A model generated the notes under the pieces. That model saw only the letters and a program-made list of their open reading frames with translations, did not search any database and was not told where the DNA came from. A stretch of 64,000 bases of DNA from Mycobacterium sp. UM_WGJ (lineage in GTDB: Bacteria > Actinomycetota > Actinomycetes > Mycobacteriales > Mycobacteriaceae), in assembly GCF_000455125.1 (NCBI RefSeq), contig NZ_AUWR01000030.1, positions 1-64,000 on the forward strand, in the 5' to 3' direction. Below are positions 38,279-46,363 of this stretch, one piece after another. The position numbers and the translations under genes were made by a program. How positions within the stretch are numbered: position 1 is the first letter of the stretch; every line of letters starts with the position of its first letter.

Positions 38279-39724
38279 TCATGAGGCTGCCCGGCAGTCG
38301 GTCCCCGGTTCTGGAGGGGCCGGCGGCAGGTTGGTCAGGGTGGGCAGACGTGACTTTCCGGACGGGGGCGGCGGGCCGGGCCGCGGACCGGTCGGGACCA
38401 TCCCGGGAGCGGGGCTGCGCGACGGCGTGGAACTGGAGCCGGTGGTGGTGCCGTGCGGGCACGGCGGCAGCAGTGAGTCGCGGGCCAGATTGCGCAGTTG
38501 GGTGATCGCGTCGTCGAGGGTGCCGGCAGGCAGGCCGTTGCTGACCTGTTGGCGGGCCGGCGGACGGAGATCCTGCAGCGTCATCAGCCGGCAGCTCAGC
38601 TTGTCGCCGGACTGCTTGAAGCTGATCTGCACCAGCTGGCCCTTGCTGTCCAGACAGCCCAGCAGGTAGGGCTCCTGCAGCGGCACACCCAGGAGGGAGC
38701 CCTGCACACCGCGCATGATCGCCACCGTGCCGCCGTAGGCGGTGACGTAGTAGTTGGTGCGCACGACTGCGCGTCCGACCAACAGCCCGGCGCCCACCAG
38801 CGTCAACAGCAGCGCCGCGGCGATGAACTTGCGTCGCCGGGAGCGGGGCTGCCGGTCCGGCGTTTCGATACGCGGCAGCGCGCGCTTGGCGACCGTCTTG
38901 CGCGGGGAGATCGCCGATGCCCGCCCGGCGGCGGTGTTGAGGGCGATCACATGGTCGTCGTCGCTGTCGGAGACCGCCCCGGCCAGGATCGGCTGGGTCT
39001 GGCCGTAGTCGACGTCGACGACGTCGGCCACCACCACCGTGACGTTGTCGGGGCCGCCCCCGCGCAACGCCAGCTCGATGAGCCGCAGCGCGCAGTCGTT
39101 GACGTCCGGGATCTCCAGCGCCTCGTGGATGGTCTCGGTGCTCACCGGGTCCGACAGTCCGTCGGAGCACAGCAGATAGCGATCACCGGCCTGCGCCTCG
39201 CGCATGATCAGCGTCGGCTCCACCTCATGGCCGGTCAGCGCGCGCATGATCAGCGAGCGCTGCGGGTGGCTGTGTGCCTCCTCCAAGGTGATGCGGCCTT
39301 CGTCGACCAGGGTCTGTACGAAGGTGTCGTCCTTGGTGATCTGAGTGAGCTCGCCGTCGCGCAGCAGGTAGCCGCGCGAGTCGCCGATGTGGGCCAGCCC
39401 CAGCCGGGGGCCGGCGAACAGGATGGCGGTCAGGGTGGTGCCCATGCCCTCAAGCTCGGGGTGCTCTTCGACGTAGGCCGCGATCGCCGAGTTGCCCTCT
39501 TGCACGGCGCTTTCCAGCTTCCCCAGCAGGTCACCGCCGGGCTCGTCGTCGTCGAGATGCGCCAGCGCGGCAATCACAAGCTGCGACGCGACTTCACCGG
39601 CCGCGTGCCCGCCCATGCCGTCGGCCAACGCCAGCAGCCGGGCTCCGGCGTAGACGGAGTCCTCGTTGTTGGAGCGCACCAGACCGCGGTCGCTGCGGGC
39701 GGCGTACCGCAGAACCAGGCTCAC
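38279..39724 (-). CDS. pstP: PP2C-type protein phosphatase PstP
   Basis: 481 residues, GTG overlapping the fhaB stop. Metal-dependent PPM phosphatase domain (about 1-235) with DRGLVRSNNEDS, LADGMGGHAAGE, LAHIGDSRGYLL and GGPDNVTVVVAD; a membrane helix near 298-318; and a Pro-rich extracellular end. It reverses PknA/PknB phosphorylation, including CwlM and FhaA targets. The external Thr/Pro tail is shorter than I recall for M. tuberculosis (514 residues). Confidence 0.96.
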   Translation of the reverse strand: MSLVLRYAARSDRGLVRSNNEDSVYAGARLLALADGMGGHAAGEVASQLVIAALAHLDDDEPGGDLLGKLESAVQEGNSAIAAYVEEHPELEGMGTTLTAILFAGPRLGLAHIGDSRGYLLRDGELTQITKDDTFVQTLVDEGRITLEEAHSHPQRSLIMRALTGHEVEPTLIMREAQAGDRYLLCSDGLSDPVSTETIHEALEIPDVNDCALRLIELALRGGGPDNVTVVVADVVDVDYGQTQPILAGAVSDSDDDHVIALNTAAGRASAISPRKTVAKRALPRIETPDRQPRSRRRKFIAAALLLTLVGAGLLVGRAVVRTNYYVTAYGGTVAIMRGVQGSLLGVPLQEPYLLGCLDSKGQLVQISFKQSGDKLSCRLMTLQDLRPPARQQVSNGLPAGTLDDAITQLRNLARDSLLPPCPHGTTTGSSSTPSRSPAPGMVPTGPRPGPPPPSGKSRLPTLTNLPPAPPEPGTDCRAAS

Positions 39725-40188
39725 CGGCGGAGCTCGATCGCGGTCTTGCCGATTCGTATCGGCGTGCCGACCGGAACCCGTACCGCAGTGGTCACCTTCA
39801 CCCTGTCAAGGTAGGTCCCGTTGGTCGAACCCAGATCTTCGACATACCATTCCGTCCCCCGCTGAGATAGCCGAGCGTGCCGGGTGGAGGCGTAATCGTC
39901 GGTGAGCACCAGCGTGGAGTCGTCGGCGCGGCCCACCAGAACCGGCTGATCGCTGAGCGCGATGCGGGCCCCGGTCAGCGGTCCTTCGGTCACCACCAGA
40001 TGCCGCGCGGTGGTCCGTTGCTGGCGCGGCGGAAGCAGCACGCCCCGGATCGACAGTCCGCGGCGGACCATCACCGCGCCGGTCGGTGCGTAGATGTCGG
40101 TCCGCAAAATCCGCAGCACGGACCAGATGAACAGCCACAACAACGTCAAAAAACCGGCTCGCGTCAGCTGCAGTACCAGTCCCTGCAT
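39721..40188 (-). CDS. fhaB: FHA-domain protein FhaB (FipA)
   Basis: 155 residues from the ATG at 40188, the same length as M. tuberculosis Rv0019c. One N-terminal membrane helix (about 8-28) and a C-terminal FHA domain with GRADDSTLVL, STRHARL and DLGSTNGTYLD motifs for phosphothreonine binding. FhaB links FtsZ and FtsQ during division under oxidative stress and is a PknA substrate. Confidence 0.96.
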   Translation of the reverse strand: MQGLVLQLTRAGFLTLLWLFIWSVLRILRTDIYAPTGAVMVRRGLSIRGVLLPPRQQRTTARHLVVTEGPLTGARIALSDQPVLVGRADDSTLVLTDDYASTRHARLSQRGTEWYVEDLGSTNGTYLDRVKVTTAVRVPVGTPIRIGKTAIELRR

Positions 40189-40342
40189 CCGGCGTCCTCT
40201 CCGTTGTCGCGCAGCCCATGGCGTGCTCCCGGCGGCGGAGCACTTCGGCAAAGTCACGATACTTGGGCGCGGGGGGCCGTAGGGCAAAGCGGCAGCGCTT
40301 TGCTGGTTGGGTTTGTCGGTCGGGTGGACGCTGCCGCGGTGC

Positions 40343-41821
40343 CTAGTGGACCCGGACGATGATCTCGGAGTGCCCCAGCCGGATGACATCGCCGTCGGCG
40401 AGCTGCCACTCTTGGACCGGAGCGTTGTTCACCGTGGTGCCGTTGGTGGAGTTCAGGTCCGACAGCAGGGCAACCCGGCCGTCCCAGCGGATTTCGAGGT
40501 GACGGCGCGACACCCCGGTGTCGGGCAACCGGAACTGGGCGTCCTGACCGCGGCCCACCACGTTGGCGCCTTCGTGCAGCTGGTAGGTACGGCCGCTGCC
40601 GTCGTCGAGCTGCAGCGTGACCGAGGCGGGCGCGGAGTAGGCGCGCTGGCCGTAGCCTCCGCCCGGTGCCTCCCCGTATCCGCCCTGAGCCTGCTGGCCG
40701 TAGTCGTAGCCGCCCTGAGTGCCTTGACCCTCGCCGTAGCCGCCGGGCGCGGACTGGCCGTAGTCGTAGCCGGCGGGAGCCGGGGGGGCCTCGCCGTAGC
40801 CGTAGCCGGGCTGGCCGTAGTCCTGGCGGCCGTAGGACTGGCCGCCCTGGTCATACCCACCCTGGTCGTAGGCGGGGCGCTGCTCGTACTGGCCCTCGGG
40901 GTAGGCGTAGTCGTCCTGGCGGGCCGGGGGTGCCTCGCCGTAGCCGTAGCCGGGCTGGCCGCCGCCGGGGTAGGCCGGTGCCGCGGGCTGGTGCTGGGGG
41001 TAGCCCTGCTCGTAGCCGGCGGGAGCGCCGTAGCCGCTGGGCGGACGCTGCTCGTACGGCTGGGCCTGCTGGCCGTAGCCACCGCCCTGGCCGTAGCCGC
41101 CCTGACCGGGGTAGCCACCCTGCTCGGGGTAGCCACCCTGCTCGGGCCGACGGGGCGGAGCGTAGCCGCCGCCCTGGCCCTGATCGGGATAGCCGCCGCG
41201 CTGCTCTTGCTGGTAGTGGTCGCCGTCGGGGCCGTAGCCACGGGCGTCCTGACCGCCGCGAGCATCGTCGGCGGGCCGCCCGTAGCGGGGGTCGTAATAC
41301 TCGTCGCCGGGACGATCCTGCCCGTGGGCGCCGCGGTAGCTCGGGTTATCGGTCATCGGTGGCACTCCTGATTCTGCGGTAAACGCATGAACTGATTGTG
41401 GCGGGCGGGATTCGTTGAGCGTCTCGTGGGGGCGGGCGTCAGGGTTGACGCCGCCCCGTGCGCGGACCTGGCCGGTTCGCAGGCTCGGCGACTGCTGGAA
41501 CCGGACAACCACATCACCATACGTTTGCCACCCCTGTTCGCCGATGTGCCCAGCCAGATGCCGGGCGAAGGCCTTCGACGTCAGATCCTGGTCGGCGCCC
41601 ACCTTGTCGTAGTCGTCCATACCGAGGGTAATGACGTATTCGTTGGGCGCCAAAAGTTGATCTCCGGCCAGGGAGCGCACCCCGGCGGCGGCTTCACGGC
41701 GTAGCGCAGCCTCGATCTCCTCGGGGAGGACTTCCCCTCCGAAGACCCGGGCCATCGCATCCTCCACAGCGGATTCGAGTTTGCGCTCGATGCGATGAAC
41801 CAGCCCGCGCTGGCTGTCCAA
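40343..41821 (-). CDS. fhaA: FHA-domain scaffold protein FhaA
   Basis: 492 residues from a TTG at 41821, which aligns with the ortholog start (DSQRGLVHRIERKLE); a GTG at 41851 would add ten residues. N-terminal DUF3662 domain (about 1-125), a long Gly/Tyr/Gln-rich disordered middle (about 165-395) built from PGYGYGEAPPA and QGGY-type units, and a C-terminal FHA domain (GRGQDAQFRLPD, SRRHLEI, DLNSTNGT). It binds phosphorylated MurJ and CwlM, restraining peptidoglycan synthesis. Confidence 0.93.
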   Translation of the reverse strand: MDSQRGLVHRIERKLESAVEDAMARVFGGEVLPEEIEAALRREAAAGVRSLAGDQLLAPNEYVITLGMDDYDKVGADQDLTSKAFARHLAGHIGEQGWQTYGDVVVRFQQSPSLRTGQVRARGGVNPDARPHETLNESRPPQSVHAFTAESGVPPMTDNPSYRGAHGQDRPGDEYYDPRYGRPADDARGGQDARGYGPDGDHYQQEQRGGYPDQGQGGGYAPPRRPEQGGYPEQGGYPGQGGYGQGGGYGQQAQPYEQRPPSGYGAPAGYEQGYPQHQPAAPAYPGGGQPGYGYGEAPPARQDDYAYPEGQYEQRPAYDQGGYDQGGQSYGRQDYGQPGYGYGEAPPAPAGYDYGQSAPGGYGEGQGTQGGYDYGQQAQGGYGEAPGGGYGQRAYSAPASVTLQLDDGSGRTYQLHEGANVVGRGQDAQFRLPDTGVSRRHLEIRWDGRVALLSDLNSTNGTTVNNAPVQEWQLADGDVIRLGHSEIIVRVH

Positions 41822-42078
41822 GCTGCTACCCGCCTTACTCTCCGCCGTCACTAGCCCTATCGGGGACGCTGCTGCGGCGTGTCGCTCAGCTGCATCCGCC
41901 CTGGACATGGTATCGACCCGGGGTGCCAGGGCGGCACCCTTCTACGGCGGAGAATCGGATAAGACCAGGTCACGAAGGGGTCACGGCGCCTTGTTCCGGG
42001 CCGGGCGATGCGCATTGCGGGGGCCGGAGCCGATTTTTCGGGGAGCAGGGGGCCCGTGATACGCTCCCCCGGTTGCTC

Positions 42079-42161
42079 GGGCGAGTGGCGGAATGGCAGA
42101 CGCGCTGGCTTCAGGTGCCAGTGTCCTTCGGGACGTGGGGGTTCAAGTCCCCCTTCGCCCA
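42079..42161 (+). tRNA. leuT: tRNA-Leu (CAG)
   Basis: An 83-nt class II tRNA: acceptor GGGCGAG pairs with TTCGCCC (one G-T), anticodon loop TTCAGGT on the stem CTGGC/GCCAG, a variable arm over GTGTCCTTCGGGACGT, and T loop GTTCAAGTC. It marks the left border of the accessory block. Confidence 0.97.
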
Positions 42162-42188
42162 CAGTGTGATCTCTCGGGAGATCCCGGA

Positions 42189-42220
42189 CAGGCCGAACCC
42201 TCAGGGTTCGGCCTGTTTTT
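42189..42220 (+). terminator. Intrinsic terminator after tRNA-Leu
   Basis: A perfect 12-bp stem (42189-42200 with 42204-42215) closes a TCA loop and is followed by TTTTT. Strong Rho-independent terminators are uncommon in mycobacteria, so this one is noticeable. Confidence 0.85.
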
Positions 42221-42420
42221 GGTTGTGGTGCCAGTGTGCGTGGCGGTCTTTGCCTGCTGGTTGGTAGTCGCGGGTTGGGGTCGATGGTGAGTTCTCGGAG
42301 TAGTTCGTCAGTGGCGGCGACGACGATGCGGACGTGGACGTTGTGGACGAGCTGGCAGACGGGGAATTGGGTTTAGGCGTTGACGCGCAGGTGGCGCCCT
42401 TCCAAGACCCTGACGGATCA
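42195..42420 (-). pseudogene. Decayed C-terminus of an IS481-like transposase
   Basis: On the minus strand one frame reads HVRIVVAATDELLRELTIDP and the adjacent frame continues TRDYQPAGKDRHAHW, a pattern matching the remembered C-terminus of mycobacterial IS481-family integrase-core transposases (IINAATGELLRELTLDPTRDYQPTG). A one-base frameshift separates the halves and an in-frame TAA lies upstream (near 42373), so it is a remnant. No intact catalytic core is present. Confidence 0.55.
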
Positions 42421-42927
42421 CAACTTCTGCGGTGGGCCGAGTAGTGCACGGGCGTCTTTGATCAGCAGCAGGTGCAGCGGGTCGGTCGGCGAGGGCTCGA
42501 AATCGAAATGTGCGTAGAACGTCCGCGCCTGTTCATGCAACGCGTGCACCAGCAGCGCCCGCACCCCGATGATCTCCGCGGCCGCCACCGCGCGGGTGAT
42601 TGCGTCCCGTAATAGTGCGGCGCCCAAGCCCTGGCCCTGTTCTTTGCGGTCGATCGCCAGCCGGGACAACAGGATCACCGGCACCGGATCGGGCATGTTG
42701 CGCCGCACCCGCCCGGGTGTGCCGGTGCGCTCCACCGCCGCCGAGGCCAGCGCGTAGAACCCGACGACGCGGCCGTCCCGGCACGTCACGAAACACCGGG
42801 ACGCACCCTCGACGTGGTTGGCCAAGGCGCGTCCCCGCAGGTATTCGTCCAGGCTGGGCTCGCCGCTGTCGAACTCGGCGACCACATCGTGCTCACCGAT
42901 CGGCCGGGGCGCGCTGTAGCCGCTCAC
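42418..42927 (-). CDS. GNAT-family toxin of a TacAT-like pair
   Basis: 169 residues, GTG overlapping the antitoxin stop (GTGA). GNAT acetyltransferase fold with DPVPVILLSRLAID, acetyl-CoA-binding GQGLGAALLRDA (Q/RxxGxG/A) and a C-terminal FYAHFDFEPSP. Family members (TacT, AtaT) acetylate the amino group of charged tRNAs and stop translation; the tRNA specificity here is unknown. Followed directly by the transposase remnant. Confidence 0.85.
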   Translation of the reverse strand: MSGYSAPRPIGEHDVVAEFDSGEPSLDEYLRGRALANHVEGASRCFVTCRDGRVVGFYALASAAVERTGTPGRVRRNMPDPVPVILLSRLAIDRKEQGQGLGAALLRDAITRAVAAAEIIGVRALLVHALHEQARTFYAHFDFEPSPTDPLHLLLIKDARALLGPPQKL

Positions 42928-43193
42928 TCGTCGAAGATCGACGGCTCCGCGAACAACTTCTCCAGCCGCGGCTTGTGCGCCACCGGCCGGTCCAGCACCG
43001 ACACGAACTCCGACCAGGCCGAGGCATCGAGCATGAACAGCCGGCGATCGGCGAGCACGTCACGGGCACGAGCCAGCGTCGCGGTCACCGTGAAGTTGGT
43101 CAGGTCGGTCCCCTCCACCTCGGCGGCCCGACGAATCAGCGCGTCCTGCTCGGCAGTAAGACGCACCGCGAACCGCTCTGTCTTCGTGGCCAT
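42924..43193 (-). CDS. DUF1778 (TacA-like) antitoxin
   Basis: 89 residues from the ATG at 43193. Ribbon-helix-helix N-terminus (TERFAVRLTAEQDALIRRAAEVEG) followed by a toxin-neutralising tail with the LFMLDASAWSEFVSVLDRP motif typical of DUF1778 partners of GNAT toxins. An ATG three codons earlier at 43202 would fall in the operator. It probably represses its own operon through the palindrome just upstream. Confidence 0.85.
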   Translation of the reverse strand: MATKTERFAVRLTAEQDALIRRAAEVEGTDLTNFTVTATLARARDVLADRRLFMLDASAWSEFVSVLDRPVAHKPRLEKLFAEPSIFDE

Positions 43194-43200
43194 GCCACCC

Positions 43201-43225
43201 ATTGTGTGCCTATCAGGCAGACAAT
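43201..43225. promoter_or_regulatory. Palindromic operator of the TacAT-like operon
   Basis: ATTGT (43201-43205) pairs with ACAAT (43221-43225), and TGCCT (43207-43211) with AGGCA (43215-43219), around ATC. It lies 7 bp upstream of the antitoxin start. The symmetric half-sites suit a ribbon-helix-helix repressor. Confidence 0.75.
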
Positions 43226-43449
43226 GCAACGGGGTTTTGATCACGCCTCTGAACAGCGGCGATGCACTTCCTACCTGTAAAACACACGCTGACTCACGGC
43301 AAGAAGTACCGGGGCCGGTCGGGTCGCGGTGGGACGGCCACGGTCGTCTCGTCGCTTTCAACCCCTGTGAGGGGGACTGAGGCCGAAAGCGGCCGCCCGT
43401 GGCGATGCTGCTGAGCCACTTTCGTCGCTGCTGGCGGAGCGCCCCCCGA
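43226..43449. other. Intergenic stretch without a recognised feature
   Basis: The 224 bp between the antitoxin operator and the DinB-like gene hold no credible ORF. A single CRISPR-repeat-like segment near 43349-43380 has no second copy. Confidence 0.5.
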
Positions 43450-44094
43450 TCACCAGAGCGGATCACGGCCGTTCCAGGCGATGAGCCGGTCGATGGCGGG
43501 GGCGTCGTCGGGGAGGGCGACGGCCTCGGCGAACGGCATGGCCACCTCGTCCAGGCCCATCGCGGCCGAGATCTCGGCATACAGCGCGCGACGGTTCGCC
43601 GGCGGCAGGATCCGGTGTGCGGACTGCAGCGCCGCGGCGATCACCGCGTCGTCCCAGTCGGGCTGCTGGCCGGTCGCCACAGCCAGGTCCCAGGTGTGCA
43701 CGCTGACCTCGGAGAGGTAGGACGCCAGCACGTCGGCACCGCTGCCCTGGATCCACGGCAGCGCCATCGGTTGCTCAAGCACGCCGTCGTCACTCCAGGC
43801 CTGCGCAGCTCGTCGGGCTGATTCCTGCCAAGCATCGACCCAGCGACCGTCGGAGATCTGTGGGGCGGCGACGGTGAAGGGATCACCGCCGCTACCCAGG
43901 GCGGTGATGCGGTCCAGCACGGCGATGAGGTGGGTCAGCAAGGTCTGCACGTTCATCTCGGTGCAGGGCGTTGGGGCGGTGAGCTGCTCGGGTCGAATGC
44001 CGGCGATCACGCTCCCGCCGGTGGCAACGGCACGATCGAGAAGGGGCCGCGGGTCGGTCAGCGGGGCTGCGGGAGAACTCGTAGGTGTAGTCAT
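43450..44094 (-). CDS. TIGR03086-family DinB/mycothiol maleylpyruvate isomerase-like protein
   Basis: 214 residues from the ATG at 44094. The N-terminal four-helix DinB-like domain contains TPCTEMNVQTLLTHLIAVLDRI (metal-ligand His region) and SEVSVHTWDLAVATGQ, as in the TIGR03086 family of mycothiol-dependent metalloenzymes. The substrate is unknown. Divergent from a WYL regulator across a 62-bp gap holding an inverted repeat, so the regulator probably controls it. Confidence 0.85.
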   Translation of the reverse strand: MTTPTSSPAAPLTDPRPLLDRAVATGGSVIAGIRPEQLTAPTPCTEMNVQTLLTHLIAVLDRITALGSGGDPFTVAAPQISDGRWVDAWQESARRAAQAWSDDGVLEQPMALPWIQGSGADVLASYLSEVSVHTWDLAVATGQQPDWDDAVIAAALQSAHRILPPANRRALYAEISAAMGLDEVAMPFAEAVALPDDAPAIDRLIAWNGRDPLW

Positions 44095-44105
44095 GGCGCC
44101 ATTGT

Positions 44106-44125
44106 GGTGACCATAACCGGTCACC
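44106..44125. promoter_or_regulatory. Inverted repeat between the DinB-like gene and the WYL regulator
   Basis: GGTGACC (44106-44112), ATAACC, then GGTCACC (44119-44125): a perfect 7-bp dyad between the divergent start codons, a likely operator. Confidence 0.7.
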
Positions 44126-44156
44126 TATTGGCCAGTTTGTGTGGAATTCTGCTGAG

Positions 44157-45104
44157 GTGCGAGCTGACCGGCTGGTGGCCACCCTTCTGCTGCTGCAGCA
44201 GCGCAAGCAGGTGACCGCCGTCGAGGTGGCCCGCGAGCTGGAGGTGTCCGAGCGCACCGCCCGCCGCGACCTTGAAGCCCTCAGTGTCGCCGGGATACCG
44301 GTGTACTCGGTGCAGGGCCGCGGGGGCGGGTGGCGCCTGGTGGGCGGCGCGCGCACCGACCTTTCGGGGCTGACCGCGAGCGAGGCTCGGGCGCTGTTTC
44401 TGGTGGCCGGACCCGCCTCGACGGCCACCCCGGACGTCAAGGCAGCCCTGCGCAAGCTCGTCCGGGCGTTGCCCGAGCCTTTCCGGGCGCAGGCCGAGGC
44501 CGCCGCCACGTCCGTGGTCGTCGATCCACGGCTTTGGGGGGCCAGTGCGGCCGCGCCGCCTCCACCGCGGTTCCTCGATGCGCTGCAGGAGGCGGTGATC
44601 AGGGGTGTGCAGGTGCGGCTCGGCTATGTCGACAGCAAAGGCGCCGTGACCGAGCGGACGGTCCACCCGCTGGGCATCGTCGCCAAGGGCCCGACGTGGT
44701 ACCTGGTGTCGGAAACGGAGGTGGGCCGGCGGACCTTCCGTATCGATCGGGTGTCGTCGGTCGCGTTGACCGACGAGCCCGTGCGGCGGCCCCGGGGATT
44801 CGACCTTGCGCAGAGCTGGAGGGAGATCGCCGATGAGGTCGACCGCAAGCGCACCCCGCTGGAGGTCCAGGCGGTGTGCGCGCCCGACGGCCTCGGTCTG
44901 CTGCGGGCGATGCTCGGCGGCCGCCTGGAGGTGGGCGGCGCCACGCCCGACGGCCGGATCGGGGTGGTGATCCGGGGCCACAATGAATACGCCCTCGCCG
45001 GCCAACTCGCCGGGCTCGTCGAATGGCTCGAGGTCACCGGTCCGCAGGGCGTGCGCGATCACTTGGCCGCCATCGGGACCGCGCTGGCGGCGCGGTACCG
45101 ATGA
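44157..45104 (+). CDS. YafY-type HTH-WYL transcriptional regulator
   Basis: 315 residues from the GTG at 44157, which gives the customary N-terminus (RADRLVATLLLLQ); a GTG at 44139 would add six residues. Winged HTH (about 1-65, VSERTARRDLEALSVAGIPVYSVQGRGGGWRL) and a WYL effector-binding domain (about 130-230; GPTWYLVSE and RTFRIDRVSSV) followed by the WCX extension. Likely regulates the divergent DinB-like gene. Confidence 0.92.
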   Translation: MRADRLVATLLLLQQRKQVTAVEVARELEVSERTARRDLEALSVAGIPVYSVQGRGGGWRLVGGARTDLSGLTASEARALFLVAGPASTATPDVKAALRKLVRALPEPFRAQAEAAATSVVVDPRLWGASAAAPPPPRFLDALQEAVIRGVQVRLGYVDSKGAVTERTVHPLGIVAKGPTWYLVSETEVGRRTFRIDRVSSVALTDEPVRRPRGFDLAQSWREIADEVDRKRTPLEVQAVCAPDGLGLLRAMLGGRLEVGGATPDGRIGVVIRGHNEYALAGQLAGLVEWLEVTGPQGVRDHLAAIGTALAARYR

Positions 45105-45114
45105 GCGCTGGCCC

Positions 45115-45540
45115 TCAGTACGCCGTCGCCACGTTCTCCTGGGCCCACCGTTTCTCGGCGTCCGATCCCCCCGGGGGCGGAACCAGGCCGTTGATCATCC
45201 ACAGTTCTTCGCTGGTCTCGTCGACGTGGAACTCCCAGTGCAGGCCGGGGTGCTGATCCAGCGTCGGAGTAAGGATCTGGCTGATCCATTCGGTGATCCG
45301 CCGGCGGTTCTGGCTGTCGGCGGCATGCCGGGCGATGTGATCGATCACCACGCGCACCCCGACCCCGGTCGGCTCGCCACCGACGTAGAAGTCCTCCGGC
45401 GCGGTCTCCTGAAACAGGGTGACCACGTAGAAGCGCGGCAGCCCCGCCTTCTGGTAGTGGTCGGTGATGCGGGACGCCAGCGCGCGCTTGTCCGGTGCGC
45501 TGAAGAGCCCGGGGGAGTGATGAATGGTCCACAGGGGCAT
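45115..45540 (-). CDS. Tautomerase_3-family protein
   Basis: 141 residues beginning Met-Pro, so Pro becomes the N-terminal catalytic residue after Met removal. MPLWTIHHSPGLFSAPDKRALA and the later conserved FHVDET and LWMINGLVPP segments match the cis-CaaD-like tautomerase_3 family. The substrate is unknown. It lies 26 nt downstream of the SDR gene on the same strand, so the two may form one operon. Confidence 0.85.
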   Translation of the reverse strand: MPLWTIHHSPGLFSAPDKRALASRITDHYQKAGLPRFYVVTLFQETAPEDFYVGGEPTGVGVRVVIDHIARHAADSQNRRRITEWISQILTPTLDQHPGLHWEFHVDETSEELWMINGLVPPPGGSDAEKRWAQENVATAY

Positions 45541-45566
45541 GGCGGTTCGGTGCTCCTTGATCCGGC

Positions 45567-46268
45567 TCAGTGCGACAAGGCGCCGGACAGGTCCTCGACC
45601 GGACCGGACAGCGCGGCTTTCACATGCCCGCTGATGTCGTCGGCCAGCACCTCGACGGCACCGGACTCCACGCCGTCGAGGATGCGCCGCGCCACCTCGC
45701 CCGGCGTCACCTTGGGGGCGTCCAGCTCGGCGACCATGTCGGTGTCGATCAAGCCGGCGTGGATGCCGACCACCTGTGTGTGCTGCGCCGCCAACTCGAT
45801 GCGCAGCGAGTTGGTCGCCGACCAGGCGGCGGCTTTGGACGCACCGTAGGCACCGTAGCCGGCCATCCAGGACAGCACCGAGTGCATGTTGACCAGCGCC
45901 CCTCCCCCGTTGGCCGCCAGGATCGGCGCGAACGCCCGTGCCAGGCGCAGCGGTCCGAAGACGTTGACGTCGAAGGTTTCGGTGATGCGCTCGAAGGAGC
46001 CGGTCAGCAGGGCGTCGGGCAGCAGCACGCCCGCGTTGTTGAACACCAGCTCGGCATCGCCGGCCGCTTCGGCCAGGGCCGCCACCGACTCGTCCGACCC
46101 GACTTCCAGCGCCAGCGGCACCACCTGCGGGCGCTCATCGGTGAATGTGGTGCGTGCGGTCGAGTAGACCTTGCGGGCTCCGCGCGCCAAAAGCTCGTCG
46201 ACCAGGGCTGCGCCCAGTCCGCGCCGTCCGCCGGTGACCACCGCGACCTTTCCCTGTACTGCAACCAT
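45567..46268 (-). CDS. Short-chain dehydrogenase/reductase
   Basis: 233 residues. Rossmann TGGRRGLGAAL motif near 12-22, NNAG near 77-80, and the catalytic Tyr-Lys pair in YGASKAAAW. Classical SDR; NAD(P)-dependent oxidoreduction of an unknown substrate. It is divergent from an HxlR regulator with symmetric repeats between them, and sits upstream of the tautomerase. Confidence 0.9.
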   Translation of the reverse strand: MVAVQGKVAVVTGGRRGLGAALVDELLARGARKVYSTARTTFTDERPQVVPLALEVGSDESVAALAEAAGDAELVFNNAGVLLPDALLTGSFERITETFDVNVFGPLRLARAFAPILAANGGGALVNMHSVLSWMAGYGAYGASKAAAWSATNSLRIELAAQHTQVVGIHAGLIDTDMVAELDAPKVTPGEVARRILDGVESGAVEVLADDISGHVKAALSGPVEDLSGALSH

Positions 46269-46288
46269 CTCCGGATCCTCTCTCGCTG

Positions 46289-46344
46289 ACTAACGACTAC
46301 GTTAGTAAGAGCAAAGCACGCCATGCTAGATAACGCAAGGGTTA
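46289..46344. promoter_or_regulatory. SDR/HxlR divergent operator region
   Basis: ACTAACG (46289-46295), 4 nt, CGTTAGT (46300-46306) is a perfect dyad. A second, TAAC (46331-46334) with GTTA (46341-46344), shares the half-site. TAAGCT at 46351-46356 could be the -10 of a leaderless hxlR transcript. HxlR proteins usually repress the divergent gene. Confidence 0.65.
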
Positions 46345-46363
46345 GTCACGTAAGCTGGACCAC

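Noticed and set aside
37317-38669. 450-codon open frame antisense to rodA and pstP
   Set aside because: Product is His/Gln/Arg-rich low complexity, typical of the antisense of GC-rich genes; the minus strand encodes real proteins.
43340-43390. A segment (CTTTCAACCCCTGTGAGGGGGACTG-like) resembling a CRISPR repeat
   Set aside because: Only one copy, no spacers and no cas genes in the window.
45570-46289. Open frame antisense to the SDR gene
   Set aside because: The SDR on the minus strand has full motifs; the plus-strand product matches nothing and reflects GC-rich codon bias.
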